Source: Tropicimonas sp033101155
GTDB taxonomy: Bacteria; Pseudomonadota; Alphaproteobacteria; Rhodobacterales; Rhodobacteraceae
Assembly (NCBI RefSeq): GCF_033101155.1
Contig: NZ_JAWMPX010000002.1
Span: forward strand, 248,001-312,000
Length of the DNA: 64,000 nucleotides
Direction of reading: 5' to 3'
Part shown: piece after piece, positions 36,888 through 45,907 of the stretch
How the letters are laid out: each line of letters begins with the position of its first letter
How positions within the stretch are numbered: position 1 is the first letter of the stretch
Notes under the pieces: model-generated
Seen by the model: the letters and a program-made list of their open reading frames with translations, nothing else
Database searches by the model: none
What the model was told of the DNA's origin: nothing
Program-made: the position numbers and the translations under genes

Positions 36888-37685
36888 ATGAACGATATGA
36901 GACCCTTGGAGCGCGACGTGGACAGCATGACAACCAAGTTCGAGTGCAGCGACGTGCAGGTCCATTACGGTGACACCCACGCCATCAAGGATGTGAACGT
37001 CGCGTTGGAAGACAAGACCGTGACGGCCTTCATCGGTCCTTCGGGCTGCGGCAAGTCCACCTTCCTGCGCTGCCTGAACCGGATGAACGACACGATCGAT
37101 ATCTGCCGCGTCCAGGGCAAGCTCCTGCTCGATGGCGAGGACATCTATGACAAGCGGGTGGACCCGGTTCAGCTGCGTGCCAAGGTCGGGATGGTGTTCC
37201 AGAAGCCGAACCCCTTCCCGAAGTCGATCTACGACAATATCGCCTATGGTCCGCGCATCCATGGTCTTGCGAGGAACAAGGCGGAACTCGATGAGATCGT
37301 TGAGAAATCCTTGCGTCGCGGCGCGATCTGGGAAGAAGTGAAGGATCGGCTCGACGCGCCGGGAACGGGGCTCTCGGGCGGCCAGCAGCAGCGCCTCTGC
37401 ATCGCGCGCGCAATTGCCACGGAGCCCGAAGTGCTGTTGATGGACGAGCCCTGCTCGGCGCTGGATCCGATCGCGACGGCGCAGGTCGAGGAACTGATCG
37501 ACGAGCTGCGCGAGAACTACTCGGTGGTCATCGTCACCCACTCCATGCAGCAAGCCGCGCGGGTCAGCCAGAAGACCGCCTTCTTCCACCTTGGAAACCT
37601 GGTGGAATTCGGCGAGACGGGGCAGATCTTCACCAATCCGAAGGATCCGCGCACCGAGAGCTACATTACCGGCCGGATCGGCTAA
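36888..37685 (+). CDS. pstB: Phosphate ABC transporter ATP-binding protein PstB
   Basis: PstB is the ATPase energising phosphate import. The 265-residue protein has Walker A GPSGCGKST, the Q-loop in GMVFQKPNPFP, the ABC signature LSGGQQQRL and Walker B VLLMDEPCSALDP, followed by the H-loop in VTHSMQQAARVS. AGGTGGAAAA precedes the ATG. The first ~13 residues are extra compared with the minimal family start; an internal ATG at residue 14 (MTTKFE) is an alternative start. Confidence 0.96.
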   Translation: MNDMRPLERDVDSMTTKFECSDVQVHYGDTHAIKDVNVALEDKTVTAFIGPSGCGKSTFLRCLNRMNDTIDICRVQGKLLLDGEDIYDKRVDPVQLRAKVGMVFQKPNPFPKSIYDNIAYGPRIHGLARNKAELDEIVEKSLRRGAIWEEVKDRLDAPGTGLSGGQQQRLCIARAIATEPEVLLMDEPCSALDPIATAQVEELIDELRENYSVVIVTHSMQQAARVSQKTAFFHLGNLVEFGETGQIFTNPKDPRTESYITGRIG

Positions 37686-37699
37686 GGGAGAGACAGAAC

Positions 37700-38425
37700 A
37701 TGGTTATGGATAAGGCCGAACGGCATATTGCACGCGCCTATGACCGCGATCTGGAGGCGATCCAGGCGCATATCATGAAGATGGGCGGACTGGTCGAGGC
37801 CGCCATTCTCGACGCCGCGCAAGCGCTGGCGACCCGCGACGAGGAGCTGGCCGAGAAGGTCCGCAATTCGGACCGCGCCATCGACGAGCTGGAGGCGATG
37901 ATCCAGCAGGAAGCCGCGCTCACCATCGCCGAGCGTCAGCCGATGGCCTTCGATTTGCGGACGATCCTTGCGGTGATGAAGATCGCCAACAACCTGGAGC
38001 GCATTGGCGACTATGCCAAGAACATGGCCAAGCGGACCGGTGTTCTGGTGCAGATGCGGCCCATCGAGGAAGGCAATTCGGCCATCCGCCGGATGGCCAA
38101 GATGGTCGAGCTGATGCTCAAGGACGCGCTGGATTCCTTTGTCCAGAGAGACCCGGAACTGGCCGAGGATGTCCGCCAGCGGGACCTTGAGGTCGACCAG
38201 ATGTACAACTCGCTCTTCCGCAACTACCTGACCTACATGATGGAAGATCCGCGCAACATCACCGCCTGCATGCATCTGCATTTCATCGCCAAGAATATCG
38301 AACGGATGGGCGACCACGTGACGGCGATCTCGGAGCAGGTGATCTATCTTGCCACTGGCGAGCTGCCGGACGATGCGCGCCCCAAAGGGGATCGCACCTC
38401 GATCGATCCGGGCGAGGTGGGCTGA
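37700..38425 (+). CDS. phoU: Phosphate signalling protein PhoU
   Basis: PhoU links Pst transport activity to PhoR and restrains the Pho response when phosphate is ample. It has 241 residues, all helical, with the two three-helix repeats of the family, each with the metal-binding E/DxxxD-like pattern (for example FDLRTILAVMKIANNLERIGDYA in the first and HFIAKNIERMGDHVTAISE in the second). The stop shares one base with the phoB start. Confidence 0.95.
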   Translation: MVMDKAERHIARAYDRDLEAIQAHIMKMGGLVEAAILDAAQALATRDEELAEKVRNSDRAIDELEAMIQQEAALTIAERQPMAFDLRTILAVMKIANNLERIGDYAKNMAKRTGVLVQMRPIEEGNSAIRRMAKMVELMLKDALDSFVQRDPELAEDVRQRDLEVDQMYNSLFRNYLTYMMEDPRNITACMHLHFIAKNIERMGDHVTAISEQVIYLATGELPDDARPKGDRTSIDPGEVG

Positions 38426-39117
38426 TGGCACCGACGGAACAGCCGCGGGTGCTTGTGGTCGAGGATGAGCCCGCCCAGCGGGAAGTCCTTGCCTACAATC
38501 TCGAAGCCGAGGGGTTCCGGGTCGAGAGGGCCGAGAACGGCGAGGAAGCATTGCTCCTCGTCGATGAAGAGGCGCCCGATGTGATCGTGCTGGACTGGAT
38601 GCTGCCGAATGTTTCGGGCATCGAGATTTGCCGTCGGCTCAAGACCCGTGCGGAAACCCGCAACGTGCCGATCATCATGCTGAGCGCCCGCTCCGAAGAG
38701 GTCGACCGGGTGCGGGGGCTGGAAACCGGCGCCGATGATTATGTCGTCAAACCCTATTCCGTGGCCGAGCTGATGGCGCGCATCCGCGCCCAGCTGCGAC
38801 GGGTGCGGCCGGCCAGCGTTGGCGAGACGCTGAGTTTTGACGATATCGTGCTTGATGCCGAGACCCACAAGGTGTTCCGCGCCGAAAAGCTGCTCAAACT
38901 CGGGCCGACCGAGTTCCGGCTCCTCACGACCTTCATGGAGAAGCCGGGGCGGGTCTGGAGCCGGGATCAGCTGCTCGACCGGGTCTGGGGCCGCGACATC
39001 TATGTCGATACACGGACGGTGGATGTGCATATCGGTCGGCTGCGCAAGGCGCTCTGCCAGTTTGGCGGAGAGGACCCGGTACGCACGGTGCGCGGTGCGG
39101 GCTACGCGCTCGGCTGA
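38425..39117 (+). CDS. phoB: Phosphate regulon response regulator PhoB
   Basis: PhoB activates Pho-box promoters such as the one before pstS. It has 230 residues: a receiver domain with VEDEPAQ, phosphoacceptor Asp in VIVLDWMLPN and the conserved Lys in VVKPYS, then an OmpR-type winged helix at about 130-230 with LGPTEFRLLTTFMEKPGRVWSRDQLLDRVWG and RTVDVHIGRLRKAL. It is the last gene of the pst operon. A GC-rich hairpin follows. Confidence 0.96.
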   Translation: MAPTEQPRVLVVEDEPAQREVLAYNLEAEGFRVERAENGEEALLLVDEEAPDVIVLDWMLPNVSGIEICRRLKTRAETRNVPIIMLSARSEEVDRVRGLETGADDYVVKPYSVAELMARIRAQLRRVRPASVGETLSFDDIVLDAETHKVFRAEKLLKLGPTEFRLLTTFMEKPGRVWSRDQLLDRVWGRDIYVDTRTVDVHIGRLRKALCQFGGEDPVRTVRGAGYALG

Positions 39118-39150
39118 GGCCGTTTCGGGCTGGAGCGAAGGAACAGGGCA

Positions 39151-39176
39151 GGGCGCTTCGGCGCCCGCTTTCATTT
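39151..39176 (+). terminator. Probable terminator of the pst-phoB operon
   Basis: A 6-bp GC stem (GGGCGC and GCGCCC) around a TTCG tetraloop is followed by the broken T-run GCTTTCATTT. It lies 33 bases after the phoB stop and just before the convergent dksA-like gene. Confidence 0.65.
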
Positions 39177-39440
39177 CAGCTGGCTGTCCTTGCTGCCACG
39201 CCGATTGATGCCGCCGCGGTGGACACGGTGCGCATCGCGCTCCTGCTGGCAGTCGATGCAGAGCTTCACACCCGGAATCGCGTGCCTGCGCGCCTCCGGA
39301 ATCGGCTCTTCGCATTCCGCGCAATGGGTCAGGCTTTCGCCCGAGGGCTGCGCGCGCGCCTGGAGCCGGGACAACTCGTCCCGGATCGAATCCTCGATCT
39401 GTTCGTTCACCGCGCCATCGCGCGCCCATCCGCCGGCCAT
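39171..39440 (-). CDS. DksA/TraR-family C4 zinc-finger protein
   Basis: An 89-residue protein with a C4 zinc finger (Cys at 40, 43, 61, 64 in CAEC and CIDC) near the C-terminus and a short N-terminal helix. It is much shorter than DksA and lacks the long coiled coil with the catalytic aspartates, so it resembles the YbiI/TraR-like short members. These are thought to act in the RNA polymerase secondary channel, but this one is uncharacterised. It converges with phoB; upstream (39441-39813) lies a gap shared with the sugar transporter. Confidence 0.82.
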   Translation of the reverse strand: MAGGWARDGAVNEQIEDSIRDELSRLQARAQPSGESLTHCAECEEPIPEARRHAIPGVKLCIDCQQERDAHRVHRGGINRRGSKDSQLK

Positions 39441-39813
39441 TGCATCGAGCCCCTTTCAAAAACAGGCTGGCAGGCGTCAACCCTCTTGGCAAGCCCAACG
39501 CCCACGCGCTCCGATTTGCGGACCGGTTGCGGGTTCCCGCAAACGATCTGCGGCTGCTGGTGTTTCGCTTCGCCGGACCATCGGGCAGTCTCGCACCTAC
39601 ACGCAAGATTGGCCGATGCAATCCGGGAGGGCGCAAAGGCCACTTCGTCCGACACAGGTCCCGAAATCAGGCGCATTCATGCGGTCCTCGGATGTGTCGC
39701 GACGCGGCGACTTGCGATGATGCCATTCCTGTCAGCCCGCCAAGGCCGGCGACAGAGAGGTGACGTTTGAAACGGGACGAACCGTTCGTCCTCGGTACCT
39801 GGGAGGTAACAAC
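39441..39813. other. Intergenic gap holding the sugar-transporter promoter
   Basis: About 370 bases between the divergent dksA-like gene and the binding-protein gene. Overlapping frames are present but have poor codon use and no homology that I recognise. I see no clear -10/-35 pair, and no regulator gene lies next to the transporter, so its control is unknown. The strong binding site GGGAGGT just before 39814 marks the true start. Confidence 0.4.
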
Positions 39814-40788
39814 ATGAATAAACGTGGTTTTCTGATGGCGTCGGTCGCGCTCGCCAGCTCGATGCTGCTTGGCACATCCTTCGCGTCGGCGGCGGATGGT
39901 AAATTCGTTTATATCACGCCGTCGCTGAACGTATCGTTCTGGCGCTATGTCGCCTCGGGCGCGGAAGCGGCTGCGGTGGAAGCCGGCTACACGTTGGAGA
40001 CGCTCGATTCCAACAATGACGCCAAGACCCAGCTCCAGAATGCCCAGGACGCCATCACGCAGGGCGCCGTCGGCATCGTCATTTCGCCGACCGACAGCTC
40101 GACCGCCCCGAGTGTTCTGAAGCTCGCCGAAGAGGCCGGCATTCCCGTCGTCATCGCCGATATCGGCACGACGGGCGGCGAATATGTCGCCTTTGTCGGC
40201 TCGGATAACTATGGCGGCGCCAAGGGGATCGGCATGGCCACGGCCGAAGTGCTGACGGAGAAGGGCTGGACCGATGGCTCCTATGGCATCATCGGCATCC
40301 CGCAGGCCCGGATCAACGGCCAGCTGCGCACCAACGGTTTCCGCGACGCGATGAAGGAAATCGGCATGGAGAAAGAGGTGCCGATGCAGCAGATGGCGAC
40401 CTTCACGCCCGACGAGTCCTTCCGCTTCGCACAGGACATGATGACCGCCAATCGCGACCTGCGCGTGATCTTCGTGCAGTCCGACGCACAGGCCGTTGGC
40501 GCCCAGAAGGCCGTGAAGGCGGCGCGCAAGACGGGCGACATGCTGGTTGCCGCCTTTGACGGCACGCCGGAACTGGTCGAGCTGATCAAGTCGGGCGACA
40601 TTGTCGGCGCCGGCATGCAGCAGCCCTACCTGATGGGCTTCACCGCCACCGAGACGCTTGCCAAGAGCATCGCGGGCGAAGAGGTCGAGAAGGAGATCGC
40701 GCTGCCGATCCTGATCGGCACCACGTCGAATATCGAAGGCATGCTGGACGAGGTCAATCTCAACGTCTTTGCCGGCGAACTCGACTGA
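39814..40788 (+). CDS. Sugar ABC transporter periplasmic binding protein (RbsB-like)
   Basis: A periplasmic binding protein of the pentose/ribose type (Peripla_BP_4). The ATG at 39814 has GGGAGGT 8 bases upstream and gives ~324 residues, with a signal peptide cleaved after SFASA at about 27. The mature part opens KFVYITPSLNVSFWRYVASGAE, followed by LDSNNDAKTQLQNAQDAI and an FTPDESFRFAQDM hinge region. The exact sugar cannot be read. The following ATPase, permease and SMP-30 lactonase suggest an aldose, aldonate or lactone substrate. Codon bias is strong, as for abundant binding proteins. Confidence 0.9.
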   Translation: MNKRGFLMASVALASSMLLGTSFASAADGKFVYITPSLNVSFWRYVASGAEAAAVEAGYTLETLDSNNDAKTQLQNAQDAITQGAVGIVISPTDSSTAPSVLKLAEEAGIPVVIADIGTTGGEYVAFVGSDNYGGAKGIGMATAEVLTEKGWTDGSYGIIGIPQARINGQLRTNGFRDAMKEIGMEKEVPMQQMATFTPDESFRFAQDMMTANRDLRVIFVQSDAQAVGAQKAVKAARKTGDMLVAAFDGTPELVELIKSGDIVGAGMQQPYLMGFTATETLAKSIAGEEVEKEIALPILIGTTSNIEGMLDEVNLNVFAGELD

Positions 40789-40803
40789 CGCGCCCCCGAA
40801 ACC

Positions 40804-40828
40804 GGCCGGCGCCTTCGTGGCGCCGGTC
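40804..40828 (+). repeat. Intercistronic hairpin after the binding-protein gene
   Basis: A perfect 8-bp stem (CCGGCGCC and GGCGCCGG) with loop TTCGT, extended by two weaker pairs, lies 15 bases after the stop codon. No T-run follows. It fits a 3' stabilising or partial-termination element that raises binding-protein levels over the transporter subunits. Confidence 0.6.
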
Positions 40829-40885
40829 CCCCGCCGGTCCAACCCGACCGGCGACGTTCTCAGGATCGGCATGCAAGGAAATACG

Positions 40886-42808
40886 GTGCCCGCCACTCAG
40901 GAAATTCTGCTCACCGCCGATGGTATCAGCAAGGCCTTCGGAAGTTTCTACGCGCTGAAGGGCGTCGAATTCGAGTTGGCCGCCGGTGAGATTCACGCGC
41001 TGTTCGGTGCCAACGGGGCCGGGAAGTCGACCCTGGCCAAGGTGATCTGCGGCCATATCGCCCCAACGGCCGGGACGATCCGCGCCTTTGGCGAGCCTGC
41101 AAGCTTTCAACGTCCGCGCGACGCGATGGATGCCGGGATCGGCATTGTCACCCAGGAAACCAGCCTCGCAGGTGATCTCTCGGTCTGGGAGAACATTATC
41201 CTGCCGGTCTATGGCAGCCGCTCTACGCCGTCGCAATCGGCGCTGCGCAAGATCGCGAAGGATGCGATCGCGCGGCTTGGATTTGCCGGCGAGATCGATA
41301 TCGAGAAGAACTGCGAGGAGCTTTCGGCCGCCCACAGGCAACTGGTCGAGATCGCTCGTATCGTCGCGCTCGGCAGCCGAATCATTATTTTGGACGAACC
41401 TACTGCCGCCCTCAGCCCCGGCGAAAGCGCGCGCCTTTTCAAGGTGATGGATGCGCTGCGCGCGGAGGGACGTGGGTTGATCTTCGTCTCGCACCGGCTG
41501 GAGGAGATCTTTGCGATGACCGACCGGATCACCATCCTGCGCGATGGTGCGTCGGTGAAGAGCAACCTGACGACGACCGATCTGACCCAGCCCGAGCTGA
41601 TCCACCTGATGGTCGGGCGCGAGGTCGAACAACTCGCGCCGGAAGAGATCCCCGACACATCCGCTGCGCCGATCCAGCTCAGCTTGACGGAGATCCGGTC
41701 GGAACCCGCAGTCCGGTCCGTGAGCCTTGAGGTGCACGCGGGCGAGATTGTCGGGCTTGGCGGGCTCGTTGGTTCCGGTCGCTCGGAACTGGCAGAGACG
41801 CTGATGGGGTTACGGCCGCTGGACGCGGGCGCGATCACTTTGCTCAGCAAGGATTATCAGCCGAGCAATCCGCGCGGCGCGTTGACTGCGGGGCTGGGCT
41901 TTCTGCCCGAGGACCGGCGGCGGCAGAGCATCGTGCCGGATTTCTCCGTGCGCGAGAACATCCTGCTCAGCCATCTCAGCCAGCTCACCGGCCCGCGCCT
42001 GCGCTACGGCACACGCAACAGCCGCATCGACGAGTTGGCCGATATGATCGGGCTCGACCGCGCGCGGCTGGATGACAGCTCGCTGCTGAACTATTCCGGC
42101 GGCATGCAGCAAAAAGCGCTGGTGATGCGAGCGCTTCTGCTGGAGCCGCGCGTTCTGTTGCTCGACGAGCCGACAAAGGGCGTCGATGTCGGAGCGCGGG
42201 CGACGATCTACAGCTTCCTGCGGCGGCTGGCCTCCGAGGGGATCGCGATCCTGTTGATTTCTTCCGATTTCGAGGAGCTGCTGGCGCTCTCCCACCGCAT
42301 CGTGCCGATCAGCGACGGCCGCACCATCGGCACTGTGTCCGCCGGGGATATCAACGAGGAGCAACTGACGCTGATCTGCGCCCCGCGCAGCTCGCATGAG
42401 CACCAGAACGCGCTGCTGTCCAGGCTCGCGGAGCAGTTCGGCGTCCAGGCCGGCTGGGTCATGACCGCCGGCAACCAGCTGCTTTGCCTGACGCGGCAGG
42501 GGGCGGCCAGCGGCGCCTCGCTGCCGGATCCGGGGATTGTCGCGCCGATGGCGGGCTCGCAGATCGCGGTCTCGCTGGAACGGGAGAGCAGCACCGTCTG
42601 CGACGAAGAAGGCGGCCACCAGTCGCTGCTGATGATCATCGAGAACCAGCGCGGCATCGGCATGGGATCCATCGCGATCCTGTCCGGAAAAGATCAGACG
42701 CTGGACGAAACCGCCATTCGCGAGGCCGCGGCGCAGTCGCTGTCGGTCTTCGAGGAGGGCCAGTTGCGGTTGCGCGCCACCGGCCCTGACACAGATTGCG
42801 AGCAGTGA
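40886..42808 (+). CDS. Sugar ABC transporter ATPase with extra C-terminal domain
   Basis: A double-cassette sugar ATPase (RbsA/MglA type). GTG at 40886 is chosen: AAGGA lies 7-8 bases upstream and it gives VPATQEILL before the first domain. The in-frame upstream ATG at 40871 and codons back to 40769 would overlap the previous gene and the hairpin. The first cassette has Walker A GANGAGKST and an atypical signature LSAAHRQLVE; the second has a degenerate Walker A (GLVGSGRSE) and signature YSGGMQQKALVMRALLLEP, as usual in this family. After the second cassette there are ~138 further residues (about 503-640), not found in standard ~500-residue members. They look like a GAF-type fold (LLSRLAEQFGVQAGWVMT ... 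MIIENQRGIGMGSIAIL). Confidence 0.88.
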   Translation: MPATQEILLTADGISKAFGSFYALKGVEFELAAGEIHALFGANGAGKSTLAKVICGHIAPTAGTIRAFGEPASFQRPRDAMDAGIGIVTQETSLAGDLSVWENIILPVYGSRSTPSQSALRKIAKDAIARLGFAGEIDIEKNCEELSAAHRQLVEIARIVALGSRIIILDEPTAALSPGESARLFKVMDALRAEGRGLIFVSHRLEEIFAMTDRITILRDGASVKSNLTTTDLTQPELIHLMVGREVEQLAPEEIPDTSAAPIQLSLTEIRSEPAVRSVSLEVHAGEIVGLGGLVGSGRSELAETLMGLRPLDAGAITLLSKDYQPSNPRGALTAGLGFLPEDRRRQSIVPDFSVRENILLSHLSQLTGPRLRYGTRNSRIDELADMIGLDRARLDDSSLLNYSGGMQQKALVMRALLLEPRVLLLDEPTKGVDVGARATIYSFLRRLASEGIAILLISSDFEELLALSHRIVPISDGRTIGTVSAGDINEEQLTLICAPRSSHEHQNALLSRLAEQFGVQAGWVMTAGNQLLCLTRQGAASGASLPDPGIVAPMAGSQIAVSLERESSTVCDEEGGHQSLLMIIENQRGIGMGSIAILSGKDQTLDETAIREAAAQSLSVFEEGQLRLRATGPDTDCEQ

Positions 42809-42818
42809 GAAAACCGAT

Positions 42819-43769
42819 ATGAAACAGACCCTCACCCGCCTTTCCAGCGTTCTCGAGATCCGCATGGCCGGGCTCGCGCTGCTCATCGCCATCGCGCTCT
42901 CCATCGCCTCGCCTTATTTCCTGACGGCGAGCAACCTCTACAACCTGATGGACCAGTCTGTCGTCGTCGGCATCGTCGCGATTGGCATGACCTTCGTCAT
43001 TCTCACCGGCGGGATCGATCTCTCGGTCGGCTCGGTCATGGGACTGACGGGTATCCTCCTGGGGCTCGCCTTGCGCGAATTCCCGATCCCCATCGCCATC
43101 GTCCTGGCCATTGCCTCCGGCGCCTTCATCGGCAGCATCTCCGGCACACTGGTCTCGGTCTTCGGCCTTGCGCCCTTCGTCGTCACGCTCGGCGCCATGG
43201 CGATCTGCCGGAGCCTCGCCTATGTCGTCTCCGGTCAGCGAACCATCTCTGGCTTGCCCGAGTCCCTCGAACGGCTGGTCTATGACAGCTTTCTCGGGTT
43301 GCAGATGAACGTGATTATCCTGATCCTGCTCTATGTGCTGGCCTGGATCTACCTGTCGCGCATGAAGGGGGGGCGGACGATCTATGCCGTTGGTTCCAAC
43401 AAGGAAGCCGCGCGGATTTCGGGCCTGAACGTCCAGTTCTACACCATCCTGCCTTATATCGTCTCCGGCGCGCTCTGTGCCGTCGCCGTCACCCTCATCG
43501 CTGCCCAGATCGGTTCCATCGACCCGCTGGCGGGCAATGGCATGGAGCTTGACGCCATCGCGGCGGTCGTCATCGGCGGCGCCAGCCTCTTCGGCGGGCG
43601 CGGCTCCATCATCGGCACGCTCTTCGGCGTGCTGATCATGGTGATGGTCCGCAACGGCATGAACCTGCTTGGCGTCTCGCCCTTCTGGCAAGGCACCGCT
43701 ATTGGCACAATCATTATCGCTGCCGTCCTGGTCGAGAGCCTCCTCTCTGGCCGGTCCCGGCGCAAGTAA
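42819..43769 (+). CDS. Sugar ABC transporter permease (RbsC-like)
   Basis: A membrane permease of the branched-chain-amino-acid/ribose type (BPD_transp_2). Its 316 residues have eight to ten hydrophobic segments and the family motifs MTFVILTGGIDLSVGSVMGL and AVVIGGASLFGGRGSIIGT. It begins 10 bases after the ATPase gene and is followed 17 bases later by the SMP-30 gene, so the transporter and lactonase are one operon. Confidence 0.93.
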   Translation: MKQTLTRLSSVLEIRMAGLALLIAIALSIASPYFLTASNLYNLMDQSVVVGIVAIGMTFVILTGGIDLSVGSVMGLTGILLGLALREFPIPIAIVLAIASGAFIGSISGTLVSVFGLAPFVVTLGAMAICRSLAYVVSGQRTISGLPESLERLVYDSFLGLQMNVIILILLYVLAWIYLSRMKGGRTIYAVGSNKEAARISGLNVQFYTILPYIVSGALCAVAVTLIAAQIGSIDPLAGNGMELDAIAAVVIGGASLFGGRGSIIGTLFGVLIMVMVRNGMNLLGVSPFWQGTAIGTIIIAAVLVESLLSGRSRRK

Positions 43770-43786
43770 GAAAGGGAGGAAGCCCC

Positions 43787-44692
43787 ATGTTCATGACCCA
43801 CCTCGACATCATTGATCCTGCCTTCAAGAAGCTGATCCTGCTCAACACGCATCTGGAGAAGCTCTGGGAGGGCGGACGCTGGCTGGAAGGCCCGGCCTGG
43901 TTTGGCGGCGGCCGCTATCTCGTCTTCTCCGACATCCCGAATTGCCGGATGATGCGCTATGACGACACGGACGGCTCGGTCTCGGAGTTCCGAAAGCCTT
44001 CCAACAATTCCAATGGCAACACGATGGACCGTCAGGGGCGGCTGATCACCTGTGAACATCTGGGCCGCAGGGTCGTGCGCACCGAGCATGACGGTTCCCT
44101 CACGGTGCTGGCCGATAACTATCAAGGCAAGCGGCTGAACTCGCCCAATGACGTGATCGTGGACAGCAGGGACGTGATCTGGTTCACCGACCCGTCCTAC
44201 GGCATCGATTGGGAATATGAGGGGCATGTCAGCGAGCACGAGGTCGGCTCCAACAATCTCTACCGGCTCGACCCGGCCGATGGCATCCTGCAGGCCGTTG
44301 CCACCGATTTCGTCCAGCCCAACGGGCTCGCCTTCTCGCCGGACGAATCCGTGCTCTATGTGGCCGACACCGGCGCGACCCATGTCGATGACGGCCCGCA
44401 ACATATCCGCCGTTTCGCGGTCGATGGCGGCACGCTCACGGGCGGCGAGGTCATCGCCAACTGTCCGGTGGGACTCTATGACGGGTTCCGCATCGACACG
44501 CTTGGCAATATCTGGACCAGCACCGGCGAGGGCGTCCACTGCCTGAACGCGGAGGGCGCGTTGCTCGGAAAGATCCTGCTTCCGGAGGTGGTGTCCAATG
44601 TCTGTTTCGGCGGGCCGAAGCGAAACCGGTTGTTCATCTGCGCCACGACAAGCCTCTATGCAACCTTCCTGAACGTCTCCGGGGCGGTCTGA
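43787..44692 (+). CDS. SMP-30/gluconolactonase-family hydrolase
   Basis: A 301-residue six-bladed propeller of the SMP-30/LRE group, which hydrolyses sugar lactones using a single divalent metal. The usual ligand positions appear as Glu in EGPAWFG, Asn in NSPNDVIVDS, Asn in QPNGLAFSPD and Asp in YDGFRIDTLGN. No signal peptide is seen, so it acts in the cytoplasm. Being the last gene of the sugar-transport operon, it probably opens a lactone formed by oxidation of the imported sugar; the sugar dehydrogenase is not in this window. Confidence 0.9.
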   Translation: MFMTHLDIIDPAFKKLILLNTHLEKLWEGGRWLEGPAWFGGGRYLVFSDIPNCRMMRYDDTDGSVSEFRKPSNNSNGNTMDRQGRLITCEHLGRRVVRTEHDGSLTVLADNYQGKRLNSPNDVIVDSRDVIWFTDPSYGIDWEYEGHVSEHEVGSNNLYRLDPADGILQAVATDFVQPNGLAFSPDESVLYVADTGATHVDDGPQHIRRFAVDGGTLTGGEVIANCPVGLYDGFRIDTLGNIWTSTGEGVHCLNAEGALLGKILLPEVVSNVCFGGPKRNRLFICATTSLYATFLNVSGAV

Positions 44693-44916
44693 TCCGGCTG
44701 CACCGGGCGCTTTGACAGCCACCCGGTCCCGATCTCGCGTCGTCTGGACGGAACAGGATTGACCGTTTTGTCCGGACCGTTTCGCGAGGAACGGAGGTCC
44801 TGGTGCCGAGCGCGGGGCAGGGGGGATGCGCGGGGAACCGGTTGAATTGCCGACCTGGACTCAGGACCCTGTCCGGGATCTCTGACGGCTTTCGCTGTCA
44901 TGCGGTTGGAAGTGCC

Positions 44917-45804
44917 TCAATCAAGACTAGCGGCAAGATCGCAGATGAGATCCATGATCCGCTTGAGCCGTGCGCTCGGTGTCCGTCCACGATGGGAGAT
45001 TGCCCATAACTCGTGATAGCGGCGTTCTGGCAAGCTGGCGAAGTTCAGACGATCTGTCTCGGAGAAGGCGGAAAAGCCACTGCGTGGCAGGAGCGTGTAG
45101 CCGACGCCCCTGGCGACCGGGGCAGGGATCTGGCCGATCTGGTTCACCTGGGTACGGATATGCAACCTGTCTGCACCGGAAAAGGCGTCAGGGAAATTCA
45201 GCGGAAACAAGTCGTTGATATAACCGAAAACATCGGGATGGGCGACAAGACCAAGCGCCTCCAGGTCGTCAAAACGAACCGGACCATCCGTGCCGGCTGG
45301 AAGGACGAGGCATAGCTCCTCCTGTCCGATACGCTGCGCCTCGATGCGGGGGTGGCGCGGGTCCTCGGCAATCACTCCGAGGTCGAAACGCCCCTCCAGA
45401 ACACCAGACAGGACACGAGCCTGCGGCGCCGCTTCGACATGGATCGCGAGGCGGCTGGACTTTTGCATCAGTTCGATGGCCCGTGGATAGAGGAGCGTCG
45501 CGAAGCTTCCGGCACAGGCGACGCGCACCTCTCCGACATCAGGAGAGTCCAGCGCGATCGCATCGCGCAAGGCGCGTTCTTCGGCGCGGCGGGACAGCCC
45601 GAGATCGCGTATCGTCTCGCCTGCGGCGGTCAGGGTGAAGTTCTTGCCATCCTGGGAAATCAGCGAGTGTCCCAGTTGGCCTTCGAGCTTGCGCAAATGT
45701 TGCGACACGCCGGGTTGAGTCATGTTGAGCCGCGCCGCGGCGCGGGTGAAGTGGCGTTCCTCGGCCAACACGGTGAAGGTCTCGATCCAGGTGGCGTTGA
45801 GCAT
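44917..45804 (-). CDS. LysR-family transcriptional regulator
   Basis: A LysR-type regulator of ~295 residues. The start is ATG at 45804 (MLNATWIETFTVLAEERHFTRAAARL); an upstream in-frame ATG adds 20 non-conserved residues. It has an N-terminal winged helix (about 5-62) and a periplasmic-binding-like effector domain to the end. It is divergent from the VOC-family gene with 103 bases between, the classic arrangement for a LysR regulator controlling its neighbour and itself. The effector is unknown. Confidence 0.92.
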   Translation of the reverse strand: MLNATWIETFTVLAEERHFTRAAARLNMTQPGVSQHLRKLEGQLGHSLISQDGKNFTLTAAGETIRDLGLSRRAEERALRDAIALDSPDVGEVRVACAGSFATLLYPRAIELMQKSSRLAIHVEAAPQARVLSGVLEGRFDLGVIAEDPRHPRIEAQRIGQEELCLVLPAGTDGPVRFDDLEALGLVAHPDVFGYINDLFPLNFPDAFSGADRLHIRTQVNQIGQIPAPVARGVGYTLLPRSGFSAFSETDRLNFASLPERRYHELWAISHRGRTPSARLKRIMDLICDLAASLD

Positions 45805-45907
45805 CGTTTTTATAACGCTTGGTTTGGATAAACATACAAAATGATAATTTTGCATTGAATGCAAGTCGGCCTACATCTGGATCAACTTCAAATGACAGGA
45901 GACAGAC
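45805..45907. promoter_or_regulatory. LysR/VOC divergent promoter region
   Basis: A 103-base AT-rich gap between a LysR regulator and its divergent neighbour. Several T-N11-A type dyads occur around 45830-45870 (the region holding ATAAACATAC and TTTTGCAT), as expected for LysR sites. The exact operator cannot be fixed by eye. Confidence 0.4.

Noticed and set aside
44693..44916. Possible hairpin terminator (ACCGGG/CCCGGT) after the SMP-30 gene
   Set aside because: It is a six-base stem with a 14-base loop and no T-run; too weak to call.
45352..45831. Plus-strand frame across the LysR gene
   Set aside because: It is a shadow of the LysR gene on the other strand, as are the long minus- and plus-strand frames opposite most other genes here.
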